Assembly: GCA_002428325.1 (NCBI GenBank)
Contig: DIVR01000055.1
Coordinates: 1 to 39,936 of the forward strand
DNA: 39,936 bases
Direction of reading: 5' to 3'
DNA from: a bacterium UBP4_UBA6127
GTDB lineage: Bacteria > UBP4 > UBA4092
In this document: piece after piece, positions 16,191-23,970 of the stretch
Layout of the letters: the number at the start of each line of letters is the position of its first letter
How positions within the stretch are numbered: position 1 is the first letter of the stretch
The notes under the pieces: model-generated
What the model was told of the DNA's origin: nothing
What the model saw: the letters and a program-made list of their open reading frames with translations, nothing else
Databases searched by the model: none
Program-made: the position numbers and the translations under genes

Positions 16191-18395
16191 TTATCCTCTT
16201 TTGGGTTTGAAGTAAACTGCGGAGAGAGGAGGTAAGGTGATTTCAATGGAGGCCGGTTTGCCGCTCCAGGGAATCGGTTCTGCCTGGACACCGCCCTGGT
16301 TGCCGACATTAATTCCCCCATAAAAAGTTGAGTCAGAATTCAAGGCTTCCTCATAAAAGGCCACTTCCGGGACTCCCACCCGATATTTGCTTCTGGGAAC
16401 CGGAGTGAAGTTAAAGACCATGACCATATAATCCTCTTGATTTCTGGACCTTCGGATAAAAGAGACAATAGAATTTTCAGAATCCCTGAAATCAATCCAA
16501 TCAAATCCGTTAGGCTGGGTATCCAGCTCATAGAGGGCTGGAGAGGATTTATAAAGGTTATTCAAATCTCGGCAGTAATTCTGGACGCCCCGATGTTTTT
16601 CATATTCCAGCAGCTCCCAATTTAACTGGGTGTTACTGTTCCATTCAGACCACTGGCCCAATTCTCCCCCCATGAAAACCAGTTTCTTACCCGGTTGAGC
16701 ATACATATATCCCAATAAGGTTCTGAGATTACAGAACTTATCATGGTCATAGCCAGGCATTTTGGCTATCAGGGAGCTTTTCCCATGGACCACTTCATCA
16801 TGGGACAGAACCAATACAAAATTCTCATGGAAGGCATAAAGCATAGCGAAGGTCAGATTATTATGATGAAACCGGCGATGGACTGGGTCCTTGGAAAAGT
16901 ATTCCAGGATATCGTGCATCCAACCCATATTCCATTTCATGGAGAATCCCAATCCTCCCAGGTAAGTGGGGCGGGAAACCCCATCCCAGGCTGTGGATTC
17001 TTCTGCGATGGTCAGGATACCCGGAAAATAATGATGAACTACTTCATTCATCTTTTTAATAAAATCAATCGCTTCCAGGTTTTCCCTGCCGCCGAATTTA
17101 TTGGGAAGCCATTCTCCCTGATTCCGGGAATAATCCAGGTAGAGCATGGAAGCTACCGCATCCACCCGTAACCCGTCAATATGATATTTATCCAGCCAGT
17201 AAAGGGCATTGGAAATCAGGAAAGAACGGACTTCATTTCTCCCAAAATTGAAAATCTTGGTTCCCCAATCCTTATGCTCACCCCGTCTGGGGTCTGCATG
17301 TTCATAGAGGGCTGTCCCATCAAATCCAGAAAGGGCCCAGTTATCCTTGGGAAAATGGGCAGGTACCCAGTCCAGTATTATCCCCAATCCTAATTGGTGA
17401 GCCTGGTCCACAAAATACATGAAATCCTCAGGGGTGCCAAATCGGCTGGTTGGAGCAAAATACCCGGTAACCTGATACCCCCAGGACTGGTCCAGGGGAT
17501 GTTCGGATACCGGCATTAATTCAATATGGGTATAGCCCATATTGTGGACATAAGGAAGCAGTGAGGCTGCCAATTCCCTGTAGGTCATAAACTCCTGGGA
17601 CCGGTCTTCAGGATGCCGCCAGGACCCCAGATGGACTTCATAGATGGAAACAGGATTTTCATGCCAATTGGTTTGGGGCCGCTGTTCCATCCATTTCTGG
17701 TCTGTCCATAGGTAGGTATCAATATTTCGGATAAGAGAAGCTGTTTTGGGCCTTTTCTCGAAATAAAAAGCCAAGGGGTCGGTTTTCAGGAGGATGGCTC
17801 CTCCTTTGGCCCTGATTTCATATTTATAAGGCTGTCCTTCTCCGAGATCAGGAATAAAGATTTCCCAGATGCCGGAAGAACCTAAAACTCGCATGGGATG
17901 GGCTCTTCCATCCCACTGGTTGAAATTTCCCACCACGCTGACCCTTTCAGCATTAGGGGCCCAGACTGCAAAATGAACCCCGGAGATCCCGTCAATGGTC
18001 AAAAGGTGAGCGCCTAACTTATCATAAATCCGGAAATGGTTTCCTTCATTATATAGATGCTGGTCAAACTCGGTCAGAACCGGTAAAAAAGAATATGGAT
18101 CATGGATTATTTCTTCGGTATCCCAGACCCTTTTGACTTTCAACTGATAGGAGAAGGTTTCACTGTATCCCGGAATAACGACTTCAAAAAATCCGGATTT
18201 ATGGATTTTCTCCATAGGAAACTCAAGATGAGGTTCCTTACTGGAAAGAACCGTAACTGATTCAGCGGTTGGAATATAGACATGAACTTCCAGATAGGGG
18301 TTTCCCTCTTCTGGATATACTGGATGCATTCCCAATACCGAAAATGGGTCATAATGGCGGGCTTCAATTATCTTTTTGTAAGGTTCTTTCAGCAT
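16191..18395 (-). CDS. glgB: 1,4-alpha-glucan branching enzyme
   Basis: 734 residues, the full length of bacterial GlgB. It forms alpha-1,6 branches in glycogen. Two N-terminal modules are present, an extra N1 beta domain (about 1-110) and a CBM48 (about 115-215, VHFAVWAPNAERVSVVGNFN). The GH13 barrel then contains the catalytic triad: D412 in GLRVDAVASM, E465 in TIAEESTAWDG and D533 in LSHDEVVHGK. The 53-residue spacing from D412 to E465 equals that in the E. coli enzyme. A C-terminal beta domain closes the protein. The ATG at 18395 has no clear ribosome-binding site. No glgA, glgC or glgP is nearby. It converges on phosphofructokinase. Confidence 0.97.
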   Translation of the reverse strand: MLKEPYKKIIEARHYDPFSVLGMHPVYPEEGNPYLEVHVYIPTAESVTVLSSKEPHLEFPMEKIHKSGFFEVVIPGYSETFSYQLKVKRVWDTEEIIHDPYSFLPVLTEFDQHLYNEGNHFRIYDKLGAHLLTIDGISGVHFAVWAPNAERVSVVGNFNQWDGRAHPMRVLGSSGIWEIFIPDLGEGQPYKYEIRAKGGAILLKTDPLAFYFEKRPKTASLIRNIDTYLWTDQKWMEQRPQTNWHENPVSIYEVHLGSWRHPEDRSQEFMTYRELAASLLPYVHNMGYTHIELMPVSEHPLDQSWGYQVTGYFAPTSRFGTPEDFMYFVDQAHQLGLGIILDWVPAHFPKDNWALSGFDGTALYEHADPRRGEHKDWGTKIFNFGRNEVRSFLISNALYWLDKYHIDGLRVDAVASMLYLDYSRNQGEWLPNKFGGRENLEAIDFIKKMNEVVHHYFPGILTIAEESTAWDGVSRPTYLGGLGFSMKWNMGWMHDILEYFSKDPVHRRFHHNNLTFAMLYAFHENFVLVLSHDEVVHGKSSLIAKMPGYDHDKFCNLRTLLGYMYAQPGKKLVFMGGELGQWSEWNSNTQLNWELLEYEKHRGVQNYCRDLNNLYKSSPALYELDTQPNGFDWIDFRDSENSIVSFIRRSRNQEDYMVMVFNFTPVPRSKYRVGVPEVAFYEEALNSDSTFYGGINVGNQGGVQAEPIPWSGKPASIEITLPPLSAVYFKPKRG

Positions 18396-18506
18396 AGTTT
18401 TGTCTAATATCCCATTAATTATTCTTATCAGTGGAGTTAAACAAAACTAACATACTTCCGGACCCTCGACAAGTAAGAACTCCGGGGTAAAGTGAAGGCT
18501 TAAGGG

Positions 18507-19121
18507 TTAGGTTGAGGCATACTTGGATTTGAAGATGGGTTCCAGCCACTCATCAAATCCATCCCATATCCGAATCAGGAATAATTGTTGGTAAGTTTCC
18601 CCATTAATATAATAAAGAGAACCGATATTGCTGGGCTCTTGTAAAAGAGTCTCCAGATTATAGGAAGCATTTTCCTGGTCCGGGTCTTGTTTTGTAAAAG
18701 GATGGTAACAGCTTCCAATGACCCAGTCCTCATAGGATTGAAGCTCTTCACGAAGTTTCTCAGCCTTTTTGAATTTCCCGGCTATCGGATCATGATATCC
18801 AATCCGTGACCCATTGCAATTCTCGGCTTCCTGAAAAAAATCAAGCTCGGTGCGTTTGGTGATATGGGTCTCAAAATTGGAAGCGAAAAATCCCATTGAA
18901 CCATTTTTCATCAGGGGCGTACACATGCAATTACGCAGGATATTAATCTCATCCCTGGGGGATTTTGTATCCGGGTCTTTCCAGTTCAAGGTTACATTAA
19001 TACAGAAAAAATGTTCCTTCAAAGTGGGGAAGGCCCTGGTTTCCCCGAGTTTAATCGAATAGTTCTCTCCCAGTCGCGGATCATACATCCGCCATTGCCA
19101 ATTCATATTAAAAAGCTTCAT
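18507..19121 (-). CDS. Hypothetical protein
   Basis: 204 residues, soluble, acidic and aromatic-rich (NWQWRMYDPRLGENY at the start, SLYYINGETYQQLFLIRIWDGF near the end). It has six cysteines, with no metal-binding spacing I trust. No signal peptide, membrane span or recognised motif. GGGAGG and AAAGGG upstream of the ATG at 19121 make the start secure. It is separated from glgB by about 110 bp in the same direction and could be co-transcribed with it, but that is only positional. The compact layout looks like an alpha+beta domain; I do not recognise the family. Confidence 0.72.
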   Translation of the reverse strand: MKLFNMNWQWRMYDPRLGENYSIKLGETRAFPTLKEHFFCINVTLNWKDPDTKSPRDEINILRNCMCTPLMKNGSMGFFASNFETHITKRTELDFFQEAENCNGSRIGYHDPIAGKFKKAEKLREELQSYEDWVIGSCYHPFTKQDPDQENASYNLETLLQEPSNIGSLYYINGETYQQLFLIRIWDGFDEWLEPIFKSKYAST

Positions 19122-19294
19122 ACCCTTTTCCCTCCCGGTTGAAGCAAATAAACGTCTTCAAAGTACACCAATCCATGGAGGCTGTCAAGGCCCAATTTAC
19201 ATTAAATTTTCAATGAAATCCATGTAGTTGTTAATATTGGGGTTAAAATAGTTGAGATCAGATGAACCTGATGTCCGGAAAGAGGTGAGAGGAA

Positions 19295-20206
19295 ATGAAA
19301 AAATCTATTAATTATTGGTGTATGGGGATAGAAGCCAATTTGGAGGATGCCTGCCGATTAGCTTCCGATGCCGGGTATGAAGCCATTGAATTGACAGTGG
19401 ATGAAACCGGGCCGGTCCTGCCTAAAGAGAAAGTCTCTAATTTAAAGAAAATCTTGAAGACGGTCAGAGAGTCTGGTTTGGAAGTATCCAGCCTGGCTAC
19501 CGGGATGCTTTGGACTAATAGCCTTTCTTCTGCTGATGCCAAGATTCGAGCTAAAGGGAAAGCCATCATCAAAGGAATGCTGGAATCAGCCAGTGTTCTG
19601 GAAACAGATGCTATCCTGGTAGTTCCTGGAGCGGTAGATGTGTTTTTCCTGCCGGAGCTTCCACGGGTTCGGTATCAGGATGCCTGGAACCGGTCCCAGG
19701 AAATTATCGGGGAACTGATGCCTACAGCGGAAAAATGCGGGGTAGCCATGGCCCTGGAAAATGTATGGAATAAATTTCTTTTAAGCCCTTTGGAAATGAG
19801 GGATTATATTGATCTGTTTCAAAGCCCTTTTGTGGGAGCTTATGTGGATGTAGGAAATATGCTGCTGTATGGGTATCCAGATGACTGGCTTTTGACTCTG
19901 GGTCCCCGGGTAAAAAGGGTCCATATCAAAGATTTTAATAATGCTGTCGGGACATCCCAGGGTTTTTGTGATTTATTGGAAGGCTCCATCAATTGGTCTG
20001 ATGTCATGACAGCCCTTAAAGATATTCATTACACCAGCTATCTAACGGTGGAGATATTCCCCTATGCTCAGCAGCCCACTGTCCGACTCTATAATTCTTC
20101 GGCTTCTCTGGATTGTATTGTCAGAATGCGTCGAAGTAAAAATATTAAAAAAGGCAGTAATGGATTTAAAACTCTGCTAAACCCTCAGAAAAAGAAATCA
20201 AAATAA
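19295..20206 (+). CDS. Sugar phosphate isomerase/epimerase (xylose-isomerase-like TIM barrel)
   Basis: 303 residues with the (beta/alpha)8 pattern of the AP-endonuclease-2/xylose isomerase-like superfamily. The expected divalent-metal ligands appear in order: E155 (ALENVWN), D185 (AYVDVGNM), H210 (VKRVHIKDF) and E253 (LTVEIFPY). This arrangement is typical of ketose 3-epimerases and L-ribulose-5-phosphate 3-epimerase-like enzymes. AGAGG seven bases before the ATG supports the start. The last 30 residues are very basic (KNIKKGSNGFKTLLNPQKKKSK). Monocistronic, ending in a two-way terminator; no sugar kinase or transporter is adjacent, so the substrate is unknown. Confidence 0.87.
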   Translation: MKKSINYWCMGIEANLEDACRLASDAGYEAIELTVDETGPVLPKEKVSNLKKILKTVRESGLEVSSLATGMLWTNSLSSADAKIRAKGKAIIKGMLESASVLETDAILVVPGAVDVFFLPELPRVRYQDAWNRSQEIIGELMPTAEKCGVAMALENVWNKFLLSPLEMRDYIDLFQSPFVGAYVDVGNMLLYGYPDDWLLTLGPRVKRVHIKDFNNAVGTSQGFCDLLEGSINWSDVMTALKDIHYTSYLTVEIFPYAQQPTVRLYNSSASLDCIVRMRRSKNIKKGSNGFKTLLNPQKKKSK

Positions 20207-20220
20207 TGGATATAAATTAA

Positions 20221-20255
20221 AAAACCAGGTTGGAAAATCTCCCGCCTGGTTTTTG
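20221..20255. terminator. Two-way terminator between converging genes
   Basis: AAAACCAGG (20221-20229) pairs with CCTGGTTTT (20245-20253), with A and T runs at the outer ends. It lies between the stop of the plus-strand epimerase-like gene (20206) and the end of the minus-strand EEP gene (20278), so it can serve both. Confidence 0.82.
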
Positions 20256-20277
20256 TTATCAAATTGGTTGTGAAAAA

Positions 20278-20862
20278 TCAGTCTATATACAAATCTGCCA
20301 CTAACGGTTGATGGTCAGAGGCTTTGCTGGAAATCACTCTGGTTTTAAGAATCTTCAAAGCGGGAGAGACAAAAATATAATCCAGCCTTACCTGGGGGTT
20401 ATCCGCCGGATAGGTTTTTGCCGGATTTTCTTGTAAAGAAGCGGCGGTATCCTTTAATCCTAATTTTTTAAAGAGAGATAAAAACCTTATCTCAGGCAAA
20501 GATTTTAAATTCACCGGAACCTGATTCTCATCCCAGTTGAAATCACCCATCAGAATCTTCAGGGGATTAGGATCTGAATTAAGGATTCGATAAATCTCGT
20601 TTGCCTGATTCCATCTATCCATAACGGCCGTGGTATCTCGTCCGTTTTGCAGGTGGGCATTATAGACATGAATGGTTTTATCGCTGAAAACTTGTTGAGT
20701 CATCAGCATGCATCGTTGCTCATTTCCTTTTGCCATCGGCAATTTATAATTAATGACCGTGGTCATGGAAAATCGGGTCAGCTGGGCATTCCCATAAGCT
20801 CCCTGAGGTGTTCGGACAAAAGTTGATGATACCGGAGTTCCCCATTCGATATAATCAGTCAT
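20278..20862 (-). pseudogene. EEP-family phosphatase/nuclease, C-terminal fragment of a frameshifted gene
   Basis: 194 residues covering the C-terminal two thirds of an endonuclease/exonuclease/phosphatase protein: YNAHLQ, MGDFNWDE, RLDYIF and the terminal SKASDHQP, all catalytic or metal-site motifs of the fold. Its ATG overlaps the stop of the upstream fragment (ATGA, 20859-20862). It aligns with the intact paralogue at 21234-22100 from PDYVEWG onward. Adding one base near 20876-20883 would join both fragments into a normal secreted protein of about 310 residues. It could be a recent frameshift, a sequencing or assembly error, or a coupled two-chain protein. Confidence 0.8.
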
Positions 20863-21218
20863 ACCCGGACCTGGCCAAGGGCGTCATCTCGGGTTGAACC
20901 GTAAGCATAGTCTTTCCTGGTGCGTTTGGATAATTCCCTGGCGATATGCAGGAAACCGCTTCTGGAAGCGGTGGGGTTGCCATAATATCGATCCACTTCA
21001 TTCAAGCCAATAATATCTGCTTGAGTATCATTAATCACCTTAGCTTGCCGAGTCATATCTTTAGCTCCGGGTGTGTATTTATCTACATCTCCCCAGACCG
21101 GTATGCCAATCTGTAGGTTATAAGTCATGACTCTTAACCGGGTTCCGGCGGATGCATTGGGAGAGTTTCCCAATAACAATAACAATGAAATGATTAATAT
21201 GAGCAGTTTGGAATTCAT
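20859..21218 (-). pseudogene. EEP-family phosphatase/nuclease, N-terminal fragment of a frameshifted gene
   Basis: 119 residues with a clear Sec signal (MNSKLLILIISLLLLLGNSPNASA, cleavage after ASA). The EEP first strands follow: RVMTYNLQIG and IIGLNEVDRYYG, the latter with the conserved metal-binding Glu. After GSTRDD the frame changes. The intact paralogue continues GPWPGPGVPDYVEWG, while this one reads ALGQVRV and stops. The catalytic residues in both halves are preserved, so the break looks recent. AAGGAG lies upstream of the ATG at 21218, 15 bp after the stop of the intact paralogue, so both are in one transcript. Confidence 0.8.
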
Positions 21219-21233
21219 AAAAATATTCTCCTT

Positions 21234-22100
21234 TTATATTTCAACAATAGTAATGACGGGTCGATGGTCAGAGGCTTTACTGAAAATAGTATGATTCTCC
21301 AGGATTTTGAATGCTGGGGTCACAAAGATAAAATCAATCCGTTGGAAAGGGTCCACTGATTGGTAAGTCTTGGGTGGTTCAGGATGAATCGCCCGGGCTG
21401 AATCAATGAATCCGGTTTTCTCGACCAGAGGGATGATCCGGAGAATAGAATCTTCAGGGACTTCTTTAGGAATCCGATCCGGGTCATGATTGAAATCTCC
21501 CATCAGGACTTTATGTTTCACATTGTCTGTTTCAATAATTTCTAAAGCTCTGTTCAGTTGATACCATCGGTCTTGGGGATTGTTCATCGGGGACTGGTCT
21601 TGTAAGTGCAGATTGTAAACATGAACGGGAGTTTCTCCAACCATCTGTTCGGTCATCAACATACAACGCTGTTCATTTTCTTCCAGTGTAGGAAGCCCAA
21701 AATTATAAACCCGTTTGATGGTGAATCGGGTCAACTGGCCATTACCATACAATCCTGTCTGGATTTCCCGGGAATACTGGATATTGGATGCATTTCCCCA
21801 TTCCACATAATCAGGGACACCGGGGCCTGGCCATGGACCATCATCCCGGGTGGAACCATAAGCATAATTCATATCCAATAATCGGCCTAATTCCTGAGCC
21901 ATATGCAGGTAACCGCTTCGGGAACGTCCTGGTTTCCCATAATATCGGTCCACTTCATTGATACCGATAATATCCGCTTGGGCCTCTTTCATGACCTTAG
22001 CCAGGTCATTGAGCTCTTTGATAGAAGGAAGATAGTGATGGAAAAAAAAACCATAAGGAACACCTATATGGAGGTTGTAGGTCATCAGGGTCAGTTTCAT
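21234..22100 (-). CDS. Endonuclease/exonuclease/phosphatase (EEP) family hydrolase
   Basis: 288 residues with the full EEP (DNase I/sphingomyelinase-like) motif set: N9 (TYNLHIG), E49 (GINEVDRYYG), H165 (YNLHLQ), D202/N204 (MGDFNHDP), D256 (RIDFIF) and D278-H279 (SKASDHRP). Such enzymes hydrolyse phosphodiester or phosphomonoester bonds in nucleic acids, inositol phosphates or lipids. Unlike its downstream paralogue it has no signal peptide, so the two copies would act in different compartments. AAAGG upstream of the ATG at 22100. It starts 15 bp after the alpha/beta hydrolase stop. The substrate cannot be told from the motifs. Confidence 0.88.
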   Translation of the reverse strand: MKLTLMTYNLHIGVPYGFFFHHYLPSIKELNDLAKVMKEAQADIIGINEVDRYYGKPGRSRSGYLHMAQELGRLLDMNYAYGSTRDDGPWPGPGVPDYVEWGNASNIQYSREIQTGLYGNGQLTRFTIKRVYNFGLPTLEENEQRCMLMTEQMVGETPVHVYNLHLQDQSPMNNPQDRWYQLNRALEIIETDNVKHKVLMGDFNHDPDRIPKEVPEDSILRIIPLVEKTGFIDSARAIHPEPPKTYQSVDPFQRIDFIFVTPAFKILENHTIFSKASDHRPVITIVEI

Positions 22101-22115
22101 TTAGAGGGTACCTTT

Positions 22116-23069
22116 CTATTGGTTATTTTCAGGTTTCAATATTTGTTCCAGCCATTGGCTGGCATCATAGAATGCATCTGGAGGCAATAAATGTCCGGCA
22201 TCATACCATTTCTGTTCCTTGGGTTCCCCTGCTTTTTCAAAAAGCCGCTTGGCAGTGGAAGGGGGAATCAGTCTGTCTCGAAGTCCATTCAACATCAGTA
22301 ACGGACGAGTAGCATAAGCTTGCAAAGCCAAACTGGGCCTCATATCCGGATATTCTTTCCACAAGTCCAGACGGTCATTTAAAATGCCGAAAAATTGGGA
22401 ATCAGGGTTAGGGGATTCGGTTTCTTCAACCGGAGTGCCTTCGACCATCAAAACCAGGGCTTTTACCCTGGGGTCTGCTGAGGCTGCTATTGATGACAAC
22501 CATGACCCCATGGAGTAACCTACCATCCCCAATCCTTTAGTGGTATCCAATTCAGAACGGGTATGGGCAAAATCTATCATCTTGCGAAGCTCAATGGCCG
22601 CTTGGGTCATGTTTCGATAAAAGATCTGGGTATCTCCATGGCCCCTGATATCCGGAGCATGCCCTTTTCTTTCTCCATGAAATGGTAAATCGGGAGCCAG
22701 GACAGCAATTCCCCGGCTGACCAGTTCCCCTGCAATCCAATAGGCTATTTGGTATTTATTACTGTCAAAACCATGGGCCAGAATAACAACTGGATAGGAA
22801 GATGTTGTTCTTTCTGGATGGACTAATAAAACAGGTATTTCGGTTCCCTCGAAATCCTGGCACAGGAGTCGCCATAATCGGCATTTTCTTTGCCGGCATC
22901 CTTCATGAACCGGAAAATCTCTTCGTTGGAAAGCTGCCTCCATCGGATGACGAGCTTTTTCCAACAGGTCTTCTACCCGGAGAGACCTCTCTTCCAATAC
23001 CTTGGGAGGGGGTGTCTGGGGATAAGATAAAAAATCAGAATTCCATTTATGGGTGATGGGTGATTCCAT
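22116..23069 (-). CDS. Alpha/beta hydrolase (dienelactone-hydrolase/esterase-like)
   Basis: 317 residues. After an N-terminal extension (1-75), the alpha/beta hydrolase core starts with VVILAHGFDSNK (oxyanion region). It has the nucleophile elbow GYSMGS (S186), the acid at D265 (NGLRDRLIP) and H293 (DAGHLLP). No signal peptide. It is the first gene of a unit with two EEP hydrolases, so the operon combines an ester hydrolase with phosphoester hydrolases; degradation of a phospholipid or similar ester would fit, but this is inference. A TATAAT lies on the minus strand at 23112-23117, without a convincing -35. The ribosome-binding site is weak. Confidence 0.88.
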   Translation of the reverse strand: MESPITHKWNSDFLSYPQTPPPKVLEERSLRVEDLLEKARHPMEAAFQRRDFPVHEGCRQRKCRLWRLLCQDFEGTEIPVLLVHPERTTSSYPVVILAHGFDSNKYQIAYWIAGELVSRGIAVLAPDLPFHGERKGHAPDIRGHGDTQIFYRNMTQAAIELRKMIDFAHTRSELDTTKGLGMVGYSMGSWLSSIAASADPRVKALVLMVEGTPVEETESPNPDSQFFGILNDRLDLWKEYPDMRPSLALQAYATRPLLMLNGLRDRLIPPSTAKRLFEKAGEPKEQKWYDAGHLLPPDAFYDASQWLEQILKPENNQ

Positions 23070-23173
23070 TTATTTCTTATTTAAATCCATGATTGAAAAA
23101 TTAATAATTACATTATAAACGATATTGACACACAACGTGTTTCTAGAGACAAGGATCTTGTTCCTTTATTTTA

Positions 23174-23202
23174 TTGTATTCTCCTGGTGCAGGTAATATA
23201 AT
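23174..23202 (+). promoter_or_regulatory. Putative promoter of the pseudopilin gene
   Basis: Perfect TATAAT (23197-23202), with a weak TTGTAT (23174-23179) 17 bp upstream. The leader would be about 45 nt. A TTGACA at 23125-23130 has no matching -10 at the usual distance. Confidence 0.4.
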
Positions 23203-23238
23203 TCCCTCAGAAGGTTTGTCGAGTTTATTTGTATCTGG

Positions 23239-23245
23239 AAGGAGG
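23239..23245 (+). promoter_or_regulatory. Strong ribosome-binding site that fixes the pseudopilin start
   Basis: AAGGAGG eight bases before the ATG at 23254. It overlaps the in-frame GTG at 23245, so that GTG cannot be the start. Confidence 0.8.
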
Positions 23246-23253
23246 TGGAATAT

Positions 23254-23886
23254 ATGAAAAATACAAAGGGATTTACTCTGATTGAATTGTTGATTGTGGT
23301 GGCTATCATAGCGATTTTAGCGGCGATTGCTATTCCCAATTTTTTGGCGGCCCAGGTACGTGCAAAGGTATCCCGTTCAAAGGCAGAAATGCGGACTTTG
23401 GGTACTGCACTGGAATCATATTATGTTGATAATAATGCTTATCCCAGATATTACTGGTGGGGACTGCGTCCTACTACACCAACGAGTGTCCGATTTATAC
23501 CTTTAACGACACCGATTGCCTATATCACCAGTTATCCTGCTAAAGACCCTTTCGGAGACCCATCCAATATGCCCTCGGGATATGATACCTATGATTATGT
23601 GGATGAGCAGTCCATTATCGACCTGTTTCCTAATAATATCAATTCGGCTCTTGCTGTTTGGGGGGGACATACCTGGGGAAGGTCCTGGAGGATTTGCGGT
23701 GCCGGTCCGGATCGCTGGCAAACTTATGCCATCAGTTATAATGGGTCTTCTTATCCCTCGCCGGGCATGCCCAATTATTATGACCCCAGCAATGGAACTG
23801 TCAGTAATGGAGATATTATCCGATTTGGTGGTACCGGTAAATTAAGTTATGGAGATAAGATTATCGGTTCAATTCAGGAAAATTAA
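23254..23886 (+). CDS. Type IV pilin-like / GspG-like pseudopilin
   Basis: 210 residues beginning MKNTKG, a short class III leader cleaved before F7. The mature N-terminus FTLIELLIVVAIIAILAAIA has Glu at +5 for methylation and subunit assembly. The amphipathic helix continues to about residue 56 (VRAKVSRSKAEMRTLGTALESYYVDNNAYP). The C-terminal domain has LTTPIAYITSYPAKDPFGD, similar to the Ca-binding end region of the major type II pseudopilin GspG. The globular part is extended, Tyr/Trp/Gly-rich and has C-terminal YGDKIIGS. No pilus assembly genes are adjacent, so it is an orphan pilin; candidate phyla often carry many such copies. It has its own terminator. Confidence 0.93.
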   Translation: MKNTKGFTLIELLIVVAIIAILAAIAIPNFLAAQVRAKVSRSKAEMRTLGTALESYYVDNNAYPRYYWWGLRPTTPTSVRFIPLTTPIAYITSYPAKDPFGDPSNMPSGYDTYDYVDEQSIIDLFPNNINSALAVWGGHTWGRSWRICGAGPDRWQTYAISYNGSSYPSPGMPNYYDPSNGTVSNGDIIRFGGTGKLSYGDKIIGSIQEN

Positions 23887-23921
23887 TTTAAAAACAAATA
23901 GAATTTAAATTACCTTGAATG

Positions 23922-23952
23922 GCGGCTTGATTGTTAAGCCGCTTTTTTTTTA
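23922..23952 (+). terminator. Rho-independent terminator of the pseudopilin gene
   Basis: GCGGCTT (23922-23928) pairs with AAGCCGC (23936-23942) and is followed by a run of ten T residues, 36 bp after the stop. Confidence 0.93.
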
Positions 23953-23970
23953 TAGAGTAGGTGAGACGGA

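Noticed and set aside
16016..16321. Minus-strand frame of 101 codons containing the 9-bp repeat as LIRLIRPIGPI
   Set aside because: It runs through the phosphofructokinase terminator and into the end of glgB; the repeat explains the peptide.
23125..23130. Perfect TTGACA upstream of the pseudopilin gene
   Set aside because: No -10 hexamer at 16-18 bp, so it was not taken as a promoter; the TATAAT at 23197 is better placed.
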